Below are positions 43,775 to 54,452 of a DNA stretch of 64,000 nt, in pieces. Numbering within the stretch: the stretch's first letter is position 1; each line of letters starts with the position of its first letter. Under the pieces are notes generated by a model. It was not told the DNA's origin. It saw only the letters and a list, made by a program, of their open reading frames with translations, and did not search any database. A program made the position numbers and the translations under genes. Origin of the DNA: a candidate division TM6 bacterium GW2011_GWF2_37_49 (lineage in GTDB: Bacteria > Babelota > Babeliae > Babelales > RVW-14); NCBI GenBank assembly GCA_000989955.1, contig LBTE01000001.1:1-64000 (forward strand). The letters run 5' to 3'.

Positions 43775-45343
43775 TTATTTCAAACCACTTCTTTGTAAAA
43801 TTTCCTTTTCAATTAATTGCCTATTTAAACTTTCCTGTTGCTTTACCCTATCAGAATCACCTGAAGCTGCGGCAATTGAAAATTTCTTTTTTACAACATC
43901 TAACTGCTCCTTCAGTTTGAGCTCTGTCATAGTTTCAATAAATTCATTTTTTTTGATTGTCTCATCGTTGCGCAGTTTCAATTCAGCCAAAAGACGCTTC
44001 GTTTGGTCAATTTCAGCATTTAAAGACTTAATCTCGCGGCCCTTGCCCAAAAGTACGCCTTTGATTTTTTTTGTTGCAACATCTTTTTTAAACACATCGG
44101 TTTTTAACGTTTCAACAGTACTTTTTAGTTCATCTTTCATTCGATTATCTTCATAAAGCTGCACAGATAAATCTGACAAGTCAGAATTTAGCTTTTTTAA
44201 AAAATTTCTCACAACCAGTAAGTCAAAATGCTTTTTATCTGTAGCAAGCCTTAAATCTGAAATATCTTCTTTAATTTGTGAAACAATGTTCATATTTTTA
44301 GGCACATTCAAATATTGTATACTATCAAAATCAATATCCGGAAAGGCTTTTACGACGCGACCAGTAACATCGTTAGCTATTTTTAAAGTTAAAAGTCGTA
44401 TTTGATCATCTGTAAAACTTTTTATACTGACAGGAATATCATGTAAACGCATTAATTGCGAATTAACTTCATACAAAAACAGTAATCTAATTTTATTTGC
44501 TTCAACTTCTGTAAATTTAAGCATGTCGGCCCACCCGGCCAAATAATTTTCAGCTTTTTTTACAGCCAGAACGATATTATCCATCATCTCGCTTTTACGA
44601 ACTATCTGAGAATACCCGAAATCGGATGTATAATTCGTTGTGCTCAATGTTTTGTCAAACCATTCTCTCTGGTCTTTAAAACACTTTATAAAATCAGTTG
44701 CCTGATCAGAACTTTCCGACTCAAGAACAATTTGTTCCAATTTTGCAGAATTTTCATAAAAATTTTGAGCTACCTGCTTTTTCCAATAAATTGGAACAGG
44801 TACTAGAAATAACGATCCATTTAAATCTTTAAACGCAACAGCTTCTTTTTGTGGATTTTCAAACGTTTTTTGTAGCTTTTCTAAGACGGCCCGTTCCATT
44901 TTTTTCTGACCTATCTTAAACGCCGTGCCTTCAGCGTCTTTGATCAATTCAATAACTTCGTACAAGGCACTTTTATTAACATTCGTAACTTGAACATCAA
45001 GCTCTTGCTTAACACCTTCCAACTCTTGCTGTGAATCGCTTGCAATTTCGACAATTTCTTGCTCGGCCTCGGTCTGCACATCTTTAATTTCCTGCTTCAA
45101 GTTTTGCTTGATTTTATCTGCCTTTTTTAAAGCTTCGGCACGCAGATTTACAACTGATGATTGAGTCTCACGTTCGACATCCTGAACCTTACATTTAACC
45201 ATAGATTCAAGTCGAGCATCGCGTTCTTCGCTTATCTCATTAAGCCCAGACACAACAGTCGACCACAAATCCCCGTCCTTGGCAGCACAACACAATAATT
45301 TTGTGACGAACAGTAAAAATATAAAAATAGATATTTTATTCAT
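43775..45343 (-). CDS. Secreted long coiled-coil protein, unknown
   Basis: A 522-residue protein with signal peptide MNKISIFIFLLFVTKLLCC and a GGGGGAGT ribosome site. Residues about 35-135 and 390-515 have strong heptad character with many Glu, Lys and Gln (for example LKQEIKDVQTEAEQEIVEI, LKLRNDETIKKNEFI), separated by a mixed helical domain that contains YWKKQVAQNFYENS. The layout suggests a structural or scaffolding role in the periplasm. Family not recognised. Confidence 0.7.
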   Translation of the reverse strand: MNKISIFIFLLFVTKLLCCAAKDGDLWSTVVSGLNEISEERDARLESMVKCKVQDVERETQSSVVNLRAEALKKADKIKQNLKQEIKDVQTEAEQEIVEIASDSQQELEGVKQELDVQVTNVNKSALYEVIELIKDAEGTAFKIGQKKMERAVLEKLQKTFENPQKEAVAFKDLNGSLFLVPVPIYWKKQVAQNFYENSAKLEQIVLESESSDQATDFIKCFKDQREWFDKTLSTTNYTSDFGYSQIVRKSEMMDNIVLAVKKAENYLAGWADMLKFTEVEANKIRLLFLYEVNSQLMRLHDIPVSIKSFTDDQIRLLTLKIANDVTGRVVKAFPDIDFDSIQYLNVPKNMNIVSQIKEDISDLRLATDKKHFDLLVVRNFLKKLNSDLSDLSVQLYEDNRMKDELKSTVETLKTDVFKKDVATKKIKGVLLGKGREIKSLNAEIDQTKRLLAELKLRNDETIKKNEFIETMTELKLKEQLDVVKKKFSIAAASGDSDRVKQQESLNRQLIEKEILQRSGLK

Positions 45344-45484
45344 GACTCCCCCAACGCATTAAAGTTCAACCAATCTTCCCAATAATAGTTTAATCAATGT
45401 AAATCGTTATTTTCAACATATTAATAATTCAGACCAATTTATAGAAACTAAATAGCAAAACCAACAAACGCCTCCGGTCAAAAC

Positions 45485-45639
45485 CTTCATTAAAATTGCG
45501 ATACATTAACAAAGACATTCCAAAGGCCGCCATAGAATATTCATTCCAAGAAATTAACAATTTTTATAATCCTGCCTGCAAGTATCAATCCAGCCAGGGC
45601 TGCAAGATGATTTTTTTAAAAACTGCGAAAAATAGTGTT
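45485..45639 (+). repeat. Dispersed ~150-bp element, diverged copy
   Basis: Plus-oriented, with GCGATACATTAAC, TTTTTATAATCCTGCCTGCA, ATCAATCCAG and AAAAACTGCGAAAAATAG. It fills the gap between divergent genes; the remainder of 45344-45720 shows nothing else. Confidence 0.6.
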
Positions 45640-45720
45640 GCATGTGAAAAACATGAGCTAAACTATTATTTTAAATACATTCCATAAAACCAATCGACTG
45701 GGTCGCATTTTTAAAACAAC

Positions 45721-45748
45721 TTGAACTTTGAAATCCAAATAATATAGG
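45721..45748 (+). promoter_or_regulatory. Promoter of the lipase-like gene
   Basis: TTGAAC (45721-45726), 16 bases, TATAGG (45743-45748), 38 bases before the ATG, which has a very strong GGGGGGAGGAG ribosome site at 45773-45783. Confidence 0.45.
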
Positions 45749-45785
45749 CTTTTATTAAAGGGTAACGTTTTAGGGGGGAGGAGTC

Positions 45786-47327
45786 ATGAAAAAGATTGTC
45801 TATGTTATCGTTGTGTTTTTTTGCGTAGGAGTTCTGGTTTATTTTTTGAGTAGTTATTTCAATAAGCTTAACTTAATATTTCAAGAACAAGCATCACCGC
45901 CAGAGGAGCTTACAAATGCCCAAGAAAAAGAGGTTTGGTTAAACATATTCGTTCATGGATCATTTGGAACAATGCTTGGAATGTTGAGCTTGTCCAAGGT
46001 GGCCAAAGACGACGTAAAAGGGTCTTGGTATCACGAGATCATCAGGGATATGCGCAAAGATCCTAAATTTTTTACAGAACAAACCATACTAAAAAAGGGC
46101 TTACTCAAAATCACGCCAACGCTTGATCCAGCAGACCTAAACAACCAAAGGCTTGCCGCATACCCTATCACAAAAGCGTTTGATGAAATTATAAAAAAAA
46201 CAAATCCAAACCAAATCAATAACTATTATGTTTTTGGATGGACAGGTTTAATTAGCCAAAAAAGACGTCGACTAGAAGCTGTGCGTTTTTATAATGAAAT
46301 TTGTGAGGAGTACAAACAATACGAAAACAAGGGGATAAAGCCCAAAATACGAATACTCACCCACAGCCATGGCGGAAATTTATGCTTAAACCTTGCAGCT
46401 GTAAATTATATAATACAGCAACCAACAAACGCTCTACAAGTGCTAAATAAAAATAAAAACGAGCATGACTCACTCATAGAGCTTTTAAATCTAATAAAAA
46501 CCCTTCCAAACAAAGAGGTTGCAAAATTGAAGGGCAAAATGAAAAAATATGATTACCTACCTTTAAATAAAGATTTAAAAGTGCAGGAACTGGTTTTGCT
46601 AGGTGTGCCAATTCAGCCAGAAACAGAGAATTTTTGCAACTACGATTTTTTCGAAAAAATTTATAATATTTATTCAACAAAAGACTATGTTCAACAAATA
46701 GACTTCATTTCCACCAAGCAAGGCTACAGCTCTCAACGAATAAGTCCAAGAATAGCCCACAATCAAAACAAGATAATTCAAGCAAGAGTAATGATTGGAA
46801 GAAGTATGAAAAAAGAAAAAATAAATATTTTAGATAAGCCAATAAAAAATGATGCTCAAAAACAAGAGGCTTCTGAAACACTTTTTAATAAAATTATAAG
46901 TAGCGCACAGGCGTACTTCGCAGATGGTTTAAAAGATCCAACACATAAAGACCTTTGGTTTGCAGCGTGGGGAAGGGAAAATGAATCATCGTTATCTCCA
47001 CTACCAATAATCGTTCTTATACCATTAATCACAAAAACACTCAGTTGTGCCAAAAACACACACAATGATTTTGATGTTAATATTAAAAAATCTAAAGATG
47101 GCAAATATTTGAAATTTCAAGTTTCAAAATACGATGAATTTAGAGTTGAAGTTGAGGAACTTTTTCCATTCGACATCATTGATCGATTAAAAAAGGATTT
47201 CGGTAAGTGGAAGCCAATCGAAGACAAAGAAAAAGATACAAATTTGGCGCTAATTTTTAATAATATTAACGCTAAATTCAACAACATTTTAAGTTATCAG
47301 GTCCTGGAAATGGTTAAAAAGATATAG
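45786..47327 (+). CDS. Membrane-anchored alpha/beta-hydrolase, lipase-like
   Basis: A 513-residue protein with an N-terminal helix (MKKIVYVIVVFFCVGVLVYF) that could be an anchor or uncleaved signal. LNIFVHGSFGTMLGM has the HG oxyanion motif of lipases, and ILTHSHGGNLCLNLA carries the nucleophile serine in a variant elbow (HSHGG). A catalytic aspartate and histidine are not assignable by eye. The large middle part has no recognised domain. It is probably a periplasmic or surface esterase; substrate unknown. Confidence 0.7.
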   Translation: MKKIVYVIVVFFCVGVLVYFLSSYFNKLNLIFQEQASPPEELTNAQEKEVWLNIFVHGSFGTMLGMLSLSKVAKDDVKGSWYHEIIRDMRKDPKFFTEQTILKKGLLKITPTLDPADLNNQRLAAYPITKAFDEIIKKTNPNQINNYYVFGWTGLISQKRRRLEAVRFYNEICEEYKQYENKGIKPKIRILTHSHGGNLCLNLAAVNYIIQQPTNALQVLNKNKNEHDSLIELLNLIKTLPNKEVAKLKGKMKKYDYLPLNKDLKVQELVLLGVPIQPETENFCNYDFFEKIYNIYSTKDYVQQIDFISTKQGYSSQRISPRIAHNQNKIIQARVMIGRSMKKEKINILDKPIKNDAQKQEASETLFNKIISSAQAYFADGLKDPTHKDLWFAAWGRENESSLSPLPIIVLIPLITKTLSCAKNTHNDFDVNIKKSKDGKYLKFQVSKYDEFRVEVEELFPFDIIDRLKKDFGKWKPIEDKEKDTNLALIFNNINAKFNNILSYQVLEMVKKI

Positions 47328-47443
47328 CTTTTTTTTCCCGACCTTGTATCATAATTTCCTACTATTCCTGTTAAATTTTTGAAGATCGAGTTGGTTGGTT
47401 TGCATCATTTTAGATAACAGGCTAGACCACGTAGGAGAAATAG

Positions 47444-49900
47444 ATGTTTTTCGGGGAAAATAAGTTTTTTAATTTAAATTTGTTTGTAATTTTAATTTTT
47501 TTGAGATTTAGCTACGCAGCTGCTGCAGATAATAGCGACAAAGATGCCGCATCTATTTTGGCAACTGACGCACATCAAACAGAACAATTGTCACCAGAAA
47601 TTGAAGAAGAGCCCTCTCAAAAAATTAATAAAATAATAGTCAAAGGCAACAAGTATGTCAGAAAGGATGTTATTCTGGCTAGAATTCCATACAAGGAAGG
47701 TGATGTATTTGCAAAAGATAAAACATCCATAGCCATCAATAATCTTTATGATCTAGGATATTTTAGACAAATTCAAATTGAAAAAGAAAATCTTGGCAAT
47801 GAATCCATAAATCTTTGCATACATGTTGCAGAAAAAAAGCTTCTTGAAAAAATTGAATTTAAAGGCAACAAGTCAATAAATGCAAAGAAATTTAAAGAGA
47901 CCTTAAATCTGGACAAAATTAGCACCATCGATCACGGAACAGTCCAAAAATTAATCAAAGAGATGAAAAAGGCTTACAGGGAAGAACAGCGTCATAAAGT
48001 ATCGATTGCTTACGAATTGATAGAAAACAAAGAAAATCCGGACAAAGTTAAGCTTGTTTTCAATATAAAAGAAGGACCAAAATCAACCGTTGTTCGGGTG
48101 TTTTTTGTTGGCAACAAAGAAATTCCTGAACGCAAACTACGCAAAATTGCGTTCACTCGTGAAAACTGGCTTCTAAGCTTCACGGATAATGCTGGCGTTT
48201 ATTCAGAAGAAATGGTGGATGTAGACAAACATAAAATCGAATATTTTTACCGCGATTATGGATTTATGCAAGCAAAAGTTTACAAAACTGATGTCAAATT
48301 CTCTCCTAATAACAGAGATGTATCCGTAACATACCACATCAGCGAAGGTCCAAAATATACAGTCAGAAGCATTAGCGCTAATGGCGATGAAATATTTGGT
48401 GAAGATGAGTTAATGCCGCTTATCAGTCTTGAAAAAGGGAAACCGTATTCTCAGGCAAACCTTGTAAATTCGATGAACAGGCTGAGAGAACTGTGGGGAG
48501 AAAAAGGTTATATCTACGCAGATGTTTATCCACAAATAAAACCCGACGAAGACACTCACGAAGTCGACGTAACTTTTCACGTTGAGCGTGGCAATTTAAT
48601 GTACGTAAATCGCATTAACATCACTGGAAATAATTACACTCGAGACAAAGTAATTCGTAGACAACTCGACATTTTTGAAGGCGACCTGATAACAAGCAAA
48701 AAATTAAAGCGCTCACAAAATCAAGTCGAATATCTCAGCTACTTTGAGCGCGGAAGCATTGATTGGAAGATTCACAGAATATCTGACGACCTTGCCGATC
48801 TTGAAATGAAGGTTCAGGAAGCCAAAACGGGTAATTTCAATGTAATGGCAAGCTATGGCAGTGACAAATTTTCACCTCGACCATCACTCAAAGGCGCCAT
48901 TTCTTTGGAAAAAAACAATCTGTTCGGGCTTGGTTACGATGTTGGTGGCATGATACAAGCCAACAGACACAGACTGCAACGCATAGAAGGTCATTTTTTT
49001 GATGCCAATCTGTTTGACACAGACCTTTCAGGTGCATTTGAAGGCTACAAAAATTGGATTGAATACGAGTATTGGACAAACGTCAACAGAACGCCAGTCG
49101 AAAAAATATTAGGCTTTACAACACGACTTGGCTTTCCTCTCACAAAAATAGATAAGAGGCTACAACTCTTTGCAGACCTATCATTTGAACACATAAGAAA
49201 TAATAATCCTAAATCATATAATCCAATGTTCGAAATAATTGTAAATAGAACGTTCCAACGCGGCGACCTTTTCTCCATCGGGCTGGATCTTGTCAAAGAC
49301 ACTCGCAATCACAAAGTTTATCCAAACGAAGGTTACAAGGTAATGTTGAGCACCAGGATGGCTCCTACTCCACTTAACAACAACTTTGGATTTATGAAAA
49401 CGCAGATTGAGGGAAGTTGGTTCACATCTGTCATAGGTAAAGACGATCTAGTATTTGGTTTGCATATACTTGCTGGACGAGTGAGCAGCCTGACCAACGA
49501 TCACACAATTCCATACAAAGAGCTGTATCAGATCGGTGGCCAAAACACGGTACGAGGTTTCTTGTGGGGCGGCATCAGCCCTGCTTGGATCAACGGTTCT
49601 CCGCTTGGAGCAAGGAATGCCATGCTGTTAAATGCGGAATTGACGTTTCCGCTTGTTAAAGATTATTCAATGAAGGGTCACGTGTTCTACGACACAGGCG
49701 CAGGCTGGAGCACTCCTAAAAATGACGTTGAAGACCCTAAAATGATAAAACGTGACAAGTTTAATTTACGTCACGCTGTCGGTTTCGGCTTTAATTTGAC
49801 TAACCCGGTTCCAGCAAAAATCGACTGGGGTTATAAACTTGACCGCAAGCCTGGCGAACCTGCTAGCGAATTCCATCTAAGCATGAATTACGCATTCTAA
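47444..49900 (+). CDS. bamA: Outer-membrane protein assembly factor BamA
   Basis: Inserts beta-barrel proteins into the outer membrane. The 818-residue protein has a signal peptide, about five POTRA repeats (roughly 50-430; for example INKIIVKGNKYVRKDVI, RINITGNNYTRDKVI), and a 16-strand barrel with the lid motif TVRGFLWGG (VRGF being the family hallmark) and a terminal phenylalanine (HLSMNYAF). It proves a true outer membrane. AGGAGA precedes the ATG. psd follows nine bases after the stop. Confidence 0.96.
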   Translation: MFFGENKFFNLNLFVILIFLRFSYAAAADNSDKDAASILATDAHQTEQLSPEIEEEPSQKINKIIVKGNKYVRKDVILARIPYKEGDVFAKDKTSIAINNLYDLGYFRQIQIEKENLGNESINLCIHVAEKKLLEKIEFKGNKSINAKKFKETLNLDKISTIDHGTVQKLIKEMKKAYREEQRHKVSIAYELIENKENPDKVKLVFNIKEGPKSTVVRVFFVGNKEIPERKLRKIAFTRENWLLSFTDNAGVYSEEMVDVDKHKIEYFYRDYGFMQAKVYKTDVKFSPNNRDVSVTYHISEGPKYTVRSISANGDEIFGEDELMPLISLEKGKPYSQANLVNSMNRLRELWGEKGYIYADVYPQIKPDEDTHEVDVTFHVERGNLMYVNRINITGNNYTRDKVIRRQLDIFEGDLITSKKLKRSQNQVEYLSYFERGSIDWKIHRISDDLADLEMKVQEAKTGNFNVMASYGSDKFSPRPSLKGAISLEKNNLFGLGYDVGGMIQANRHRLQRIEGHFFDANLFDTDLSGAFEGYKNWIEYEYWTNVNRTPVEKILGFTTRLGFPLTKIDKRLQLFADLSFEHIRNNNPKSYNPMFEIIVNRTFQRGDLFSIGLDLVKDTRNHKVYPNEGYKVMLSTRMAPTPLNNNFGFMKTQIEGSWFTSVIGKDDLVFGLHILAGRVSSLTNDHTIPYKELYQIGGQNTVRGFLWGGISPAWINGSPLGARNAMLLNAELTFPLVKDYSMKGHVFYDTGAGWSTPKNDVEDPKMIKRDKFNLRHAVGFGFNLTNPVPAKIDWGYKLDRKPGEPASEFHLSMNYAF

Positions 49901-49909
49901 GGCTTGATA

Positions 49910-50731
49910 ATGCTAAACTTTTTTTATCAAAACAGGCTTGGCAAGATAGTTCGTCCACTGCTCACAAAACAATTTGTGAGCAAATTTTTGGGATACGCAG
50001 CAAATCGATTTGTCAGTCGATATTTCATCCCTTCGTTTATCAAGACACATAAAATTAATATGACCGATTTTATTATTCCCGAAGGTGGATATAAAACATT
50101 CAATGAATTTTTTTATCGCAAATTAAGGCCAGGATCCCGCAACATCGATTTCGACAAAAATATAATTACATCGCCCGCAGACTGCAAAGTCTTTGCAATT
50201 CAAAAATTAAGCGACGATTCAACATTTTTTGTAAAATGTTGCAAATTTGATGTCCGCAGATTTTTAAAAGAAAAAGATTTAGCTGCGACATATCAAGGCG
50301 GAACTTTGCTACTCTTCCGCCTTGCGCCTCAAGACTATCATCGCTTCCACTTTCCATTCGACTGCGTGCCTAGCAAAGTCAAATTCATTCATGGCAAGCT
50401 TGAATCTGTTAACCCAGTCGTCTATCAATCCGGAGTGCAACCACTGACAGAAAACGAACGGCACTTGATAACATTGAATTCACAAAATTTCGGTCACGTG
50501 CAATTTGTGCCAGTCGGAGCCATGGTTGTAGGCAAAATAGTCGAAACATTCACGCCAAACCTCTTTTACAACAAAGGCGCCGAAGCAGGATATTTTGCTT
50601 TCGGTGGATCAAGCATAGTCATGATTTTTAAAAAATATGAAATCAAAGTTGCCGACAAAATTTTACACAATTCGCAAAACAACATAGAAACAGCTATAAA
50701 AATGGGCCAGCCTGTTGCCAAAAAACCATAA
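49910..50731 (+). CDS. psd: Phosphatidylserine decarboxylase proenzyme
   Basis: Makes phosphatidylethanolamine from phosphatidylserine at the inner membrane, after cleaving itself to form a pyruvoyl group. Self-processing residues are visible: the aspartate in ITSPADCKVF, the histidine in APQDYHRFHFP and the cleavage site FGGSSIVMIF (GGSS in place of the common LGST) about 40 residues from the end. The ATG at 49910 is preferred to a TTG at 49904. The short gap after bamA suggests one transcript for outer-membrane assembly and lipid synthesis. Confidence 0.93.
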   Translation: MLNFFYQNRLGKIVRPLLTKQFVSKFLGYAANRFVSRYFIPSFIKTHKINMTDFIIPEGGYKTFNEFFYRKLRPGSRNIDFDKNIITSPADCKVFAIQKLSDDSTFFVKCCKFDVRRFLKEKDLAATYQGGTLLLFRLAPQDYHRFHFPFDCVPSKVKFIHGKLESVNPVVYQSGVQPLTENERHLITLNSQNFGHVQFVPVGAMVVGKIVETFTPNLFYNKGAEAGYFAFGGSSIVMIFKKYEIKVADKILHNSQNNIETAIKMGQPVAKKP

Positions 50732-50759
50732 TTTCAAACAATAGTCAAAACCATGATAG

Positions 50760-50905
50760 CAAGAGTCATACATTCACATTAAACAGCAAAACCTTCGAAT
50801 AATTCGCCTCTGTAAATACTTTTACAATTTTTATAACGCGGCCTGATGGCTACGTGCTGAAGCTGAGTTTAGAATAACATTAGAAAAAATTGCAAAAAAT
50901 GCCAC
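50760..50905 (+). repeat. Dispersed ~150-bp element, copy
   Basis: Plus-oriented, diverged in the first half: GAGTCATACATTC at the left, ACAATTTTTATAACGCGGCC in the centre, and AAAAAATTGCAAAAAATGCC at the right end. It follows psd. Bases 50906-51052 contain no further gene. Confidence 0.65.
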
Positions 50906-51052
50906 TGCCTCTTCCAGACATGATAAAATCGCGTACATTTATGCCATATCACTACAAATTCTCACCCACTCACAAACTTGCGCTATTTAATTTCTGGGAT
51001 ATATTATTTAAAAAATTTATTAAACAAATAACAAAACAGTAAGCGAGAGATC

Positions 51053-51559
51053 ATGCAATCAAATCTAATTTTAGTTGATGAAAATGATAAAATAATCGGA
51101 ACAGCCGAAAAGCTTGATGCCCACAAAAAAGGGCTTTTGCACCGCGCCTTTTCGATTCTAATTTTTAATTCTAAAAATGAAATACTCTTACAAAGACGGG
51201 CTTTGCATAAATATCACTCTGGAGGGCTGTGGACAAACGCTTGCTGCAGCCATCCACGGATCAATGAAGACCTTTATGTCGCCATACATAAAAGGCTGCT
51301 TGAAGAGATGGGTTTTGATTGCGCTCTGGAAAAAAAATTTGAATTTATCTATAAAATTTGGTTTGAAAAAGATCAAATTTTTGAGTACGAATACGACCAT
51401 GTTTTTGTCGGCAAATACGATGGATTTGTTATCCCAAATTCCGAAGAAGCCGATGAAATCAAATGGATAGCACTATACGATTTAATGTCTGATTTAAAAG
51501 AAAATCCTGAAAACTATACTTTCTGGTTCAAAGAAATTATTGCCAAAACAGGCTGGTAA
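51053..51559 (+). CDS. idi: Isopentenyl-diphosphate delta-isomerase, type I
   Basis: Interconverts IPP and DMAPP for isoprenoid synthesis. The 168-residue Nudix protein has the catalytic cysteine in WTNACCSHP, the Nudix-like RLLEEMGFDC, and the metal-binding FEYEYDHVF and PNSEEADEIKW. Length and motifs are complete. The enzyme is dispensable with the MEP pathway but needed if only IPP is imported or made; the window cannot tell which. AAGCGAGAG precedes the ATG. Confidence 0.96.
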   Translation: MQSNLILVDENDKIIGTAEKLDAHKKGLLHRAFSILIFNSKNEILLQRRALHKYHSGGLWTNACCSHPRINEDLYVAIHKRLLEEMGFDCALEKKFEFIYKIWFEKDQIFEYEYDHVFVGKYDGFVIPNSEEADEIKWIALYDLMSDLKENPENYTFWFKEIIAKTGW

Positions 51560-51718
51560 ACAGTGATCGTACGTTTAAAAAATTTGGATTGATGGTTTAT
51601 AAATAATACCAAATCGACAAAATAATACATAAAACTCAATTTACTAAATCGCTGATTACACGATGGGTTTAGAAACTCTTAAAAAACTATTTAATTCTGC
51701 AAATTGGTATAATATAAA

Positions 51719-53230
51719 CTATTGTAAAGAATCGAATTTATTCTTTAGAAACTTAACAGGAATAATAACCCCTTCTTCAAGAAAATCATTCATGGCAAAC
51801 ACCAAGCCTTTTTGATCATAAACTGGACGACCTGCAATCGTTGATGATTGGATAGCAAAAATTTTGCGTCTACGAAAGGTAATTCTTGCGCTATCCCATT
51901 TTCTGACAACAAAAAATCTCCATCCAACTATCAAACAATTTATTGAAGAGCGAATGCAAAGCGCAACACATGCTCCAACAAAGCCAAAGCCAAATTGAAT
52001 AGATAGAATATAGCATGCAGGCAATAACAATAAATATTCTACAGCCAACCCAAGCTGCATAACAAAATGAGATTCATAAGCTCCGATTAAGCTTCCGCTA
52101 ACAACTATATAAAAAGTATCAAGTATGATATTTAACGACAATATTTTTATAGCCAGAGCCGAAGTTGCAGCAACATTGGCATCAAGCGGACTAAACAATT
52201 GTCCAATAAATGAAGATAAACCAAAAACAATTGCCGCCATAACAGTACTTAAAATCAATGCTATTTTCAGTATCTTATTAGCAGCTGGCATTGCCCACAA
52301 AATCTTATTTTCACCCAAAATTTGTCCCATAATAATTGATGCAGCAGTATAAAAGCCATACAACGGCAGCTGCATAGACGAAAACACCTGACAATAAGCA
52401 ATCTGATAAACAGCAACCGCACTTATTCCGTGCCAACCAACAAAAATTACAAAAAGATACAATGCTATATCCGAAAACCCGAACTGGAGGCCAAGATCAA
52501 AAGATAAGCTAATGTAAGACTTTAAAACAATTTCATTTTCGAAAAAAACCTGTTTAAATAAAGCAAATTTAATATTGTACAAAGCAAATTTTTTATACAA
52601 AATCACAACCAAGCACAACAACATTCCAAGCATGTAAGTAAAAACCAAAGCAATAGCAACACCGTGCACTCCAAGCTTTGGCAGGCCAAAATAACCAAAC
52701 ATCAAAATATAACCAAGACATATTTCGAATGAATGCATAATTAATCTGATATAAAAAGGACTAAAAGTATCACCAATGCCAGCTATAAATCCATTCAATG
52801 AAAAAAATATCAGCGCAAACGGAACAGATTTAAGTAAAGTAGACAAATAGAGTATGCCCACCTGATTTAAAGAGTTATCTCCGATCAAATAAAAAGCCAA
52901 AAAGCTAATATTTTGGCTAAATAATACAACAGCACAACCAAGAATGGCTGGAACATAAATACTTACAACAAAAGTTTTCAGTAATGAAGAATTATCGCCC
53001 GCTCCTAAAAATCTGGCAGCCAAGACCCGAGCTCCCATATCAACTTCACCTAAAAAACTATTAATTGTCATAGTTACCATGTTTCCAATCGACATTGCAG
53101 CAATAGCCACAACACCAAGCTTGGCAACATTAAACATTTCAATAAGTGTTGCAACAACTATAACAAGTTGAGTGGCAATCTCAGGAAATGCCAATTTTAA
53201 AATATTATTAGTTTTTATTTTTGAATACAT
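51719..53230 (-). CDS. MATE-family efflux transporter
   Basis: A 503-residue inner-membrane protein with about twelve helices in two related halves (for example KLAFPEIATQLVIVVATLIE, then GVVAIAAMSIGNMV). The pattern of FLGAGD after helix 2 and of YIGLGD-like GFIAGIGDTFSPFYI in the middle is that of multidrug and toxin extrusion proteins, which export cationic compounds using Na+ or H+. About 60 cytoplasmic residues extend the C-terminus. No regulator is adjacent. Confidence 0.88.
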   Translation of the reverse strand: MYSKIKTNNILKLAFPEIATQLVIVVATLIEMFNVAKLGVVAIAAMSIGNMVTMTINSFLGEVDMGARVLAARFLGAGDNSSLLKTFVVSIYVPAILGCAVVLFSQNISFLAFYLIGDNSLNQVGILYLSTLLKSVPFALIFFSLNGFIAGIGDTFSPFYIRLIMHSFEICLGYILMFGYFGLPKLGVHGVAIALVFTYMLGMLLCLVVILYKKFALYNIKFALFKQVFFENEIVLKSYISLSFDLGLQFGFSDIALYLFVIFVGWHGISAVAVYQIAYCQVFSSMQLPLYGFYTAASIIMGQILGENKILWAMPAANKILKIALILSTVMAAIVFGLSSFIGQLFSPLDANVAATSALAIKILSLNIILDTFYIVVSGSLIGAYESHFVMQLGLAVEYLLLLPACYILSIQFGFGFVGACVALCIRSSINCLIVGWRFFVVRKWDSARITFRRRKIFAIQSSTIAGRPVYDQKGLVFAMNDFLEEGVIIPVKFLKNKFDSLQ

Positions 53231-53333
53231 GCAAATCTTATTTGTTTTAAGATTTTATAAATTATACAACAACCCAATCAACGTAAATACTTTAACCACT
53301 TTAAAATAGATTTCAAGGCCATTTGCACTAAAT

Positions 53334-54449
53334 TTAACGCAAAAAAGCCATCGCAGCTTCAAAGGCAATCAAAATTATGATAACAATGGTTAAAATTTCT
53401 TCGTGAATGGTATCCATTCGTTCTTCGTAAACCATGTGCAAATCGCGAATTATGTTGAGTTTGCGATTGATTGAATCCTGCCAATCCTTTAAATAAAGCT
53501 TTTCTACCAACATTGAATAAAATTTCAAATAATATGCATCACCAGTCATTTTTACCGTATTTTCAAGCTGTTCAGTGATAACGGAAATATCAACACGTAG
53601 GTTTGCAAGTCGAGAAATGGGAGAGTCGAAACGCTGACCCATCAGTGGTAAATAAGCTTTCAATGGCACTTTGTAAGATTGTTGGCCATAAAAAAATTCA
53701 AGCTTTTGGTCGATTAAACGATCAAAATATTGAAATTCTAGCAACTGAACAGTTACAGACTCAAAAAGCTCAACCGGCTCAAAGTATTCATTATCATAAA
53801 TAAATGCCGCCTTTGAATCGATAATAATTAAATCTTGACCGTAATAGCCAGTCGAAGATTCTAAAATTAAATCTTTCTGATAATCAGACAAATTTTCCAT
53901 TTCAAGCCGAAGTAATGATGCTATTTTTGCACCATAAAGATCTTTAAAATCCTCGGGAACAATCTTTTCTGGCAATGTGTTCACCTGAACGGCAAAATAA
54001 TCGTTTTTTAAATTAAAAAAGCGAGGTTTTTTGACGTACGGACTAATTTTATTGAAAACAAGCTTAGCATCTGCTTCACTTTTTACATCACATTGCCTCT
54101 TAATTTCGATTAGCTTACTTTTCAAATTATCAAAACTATCATTGAATGGTATTTGATAACAAAATGATAATGCTCCAAAATGATAAACTCTACTAAGAAT
54201 ACAGCCATGCCCTTCAACTCGGCCCTTGTTTCCGGTGATTACCGGATTGGCTTCCCCTGGAAGCAAAAACGAATATGGTACCCTGTAATTTTTAAAGTAA
54301 GTTGAAAGCGGTATATCAAAAGGTTCTAAAATATTTTTACATCTTATCGCGGCCAAATCAGTATCATCTCCAATATCAAAGCTATAAAAAAATAACATAT
54401 TTCCAGAAAAACTTTGATTTTCATCCAAAGTTGTTTTTTTCATTTCCAT
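53334..54449 (-). CDS. DUF155/RMD1-like protein with C-terminal membrane helix
   Basis: A 371-residue protein whose N-terminal 270 residues lack a recognised motif, followed by a long helical stretch (about 280-345: NTVKMTGDAYYLKFYSMLV, NRKLNIIRDLHMVYEERMD) and a final membrane helix (EEILTIVIIILIAFEAAMAF). This end resembles the RMD1/DUF155 family, mostly known from mitochondria and fungi, but the match is by eye only. Its AAAGGA site lies inside the last codons of PBP2, so it is probably coupled to it. Confidence 0.6.
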   Translation of the reverse strand: MEMKKTTLDENQSFSGNMLFFYSFDIGDDTDLAAIRCKNILEPFDIPLSTYFKNYRVPYSFLLPGEANPVITGNKGRVEGHGCILSRVYHFGALSFCYQIPFNDSFDNLKSKLIEIKRQCDVKSEADAKLVFNKISPYVKKPRFFNLKNDYFAVQVNTLPEKIVPEDFKDLYGAKIASLLRLEMENLSDYQKDLILESSTGYYGQDLIIIDSKAAFIYDNEYFEPVELFESVTVQLLEFQYFDRLIDQKLEFFYGQQSYKVPLKAYLPLMGQRFDSPISRLANLRVDISVITEQLENTVKMTGDAYYLKFYSMLVEKLYLKDWQDSINRKLNIIRDLHMVYEERMDTIHEEILTIVIIILIAFEAAMAFLR

Positions 54450-54452
54450 GAT

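Noticed and set aside
45496-45687. 63-codon frame starting at TTG
   Set aside because: It lies almost wholly in a dispersed element copy.
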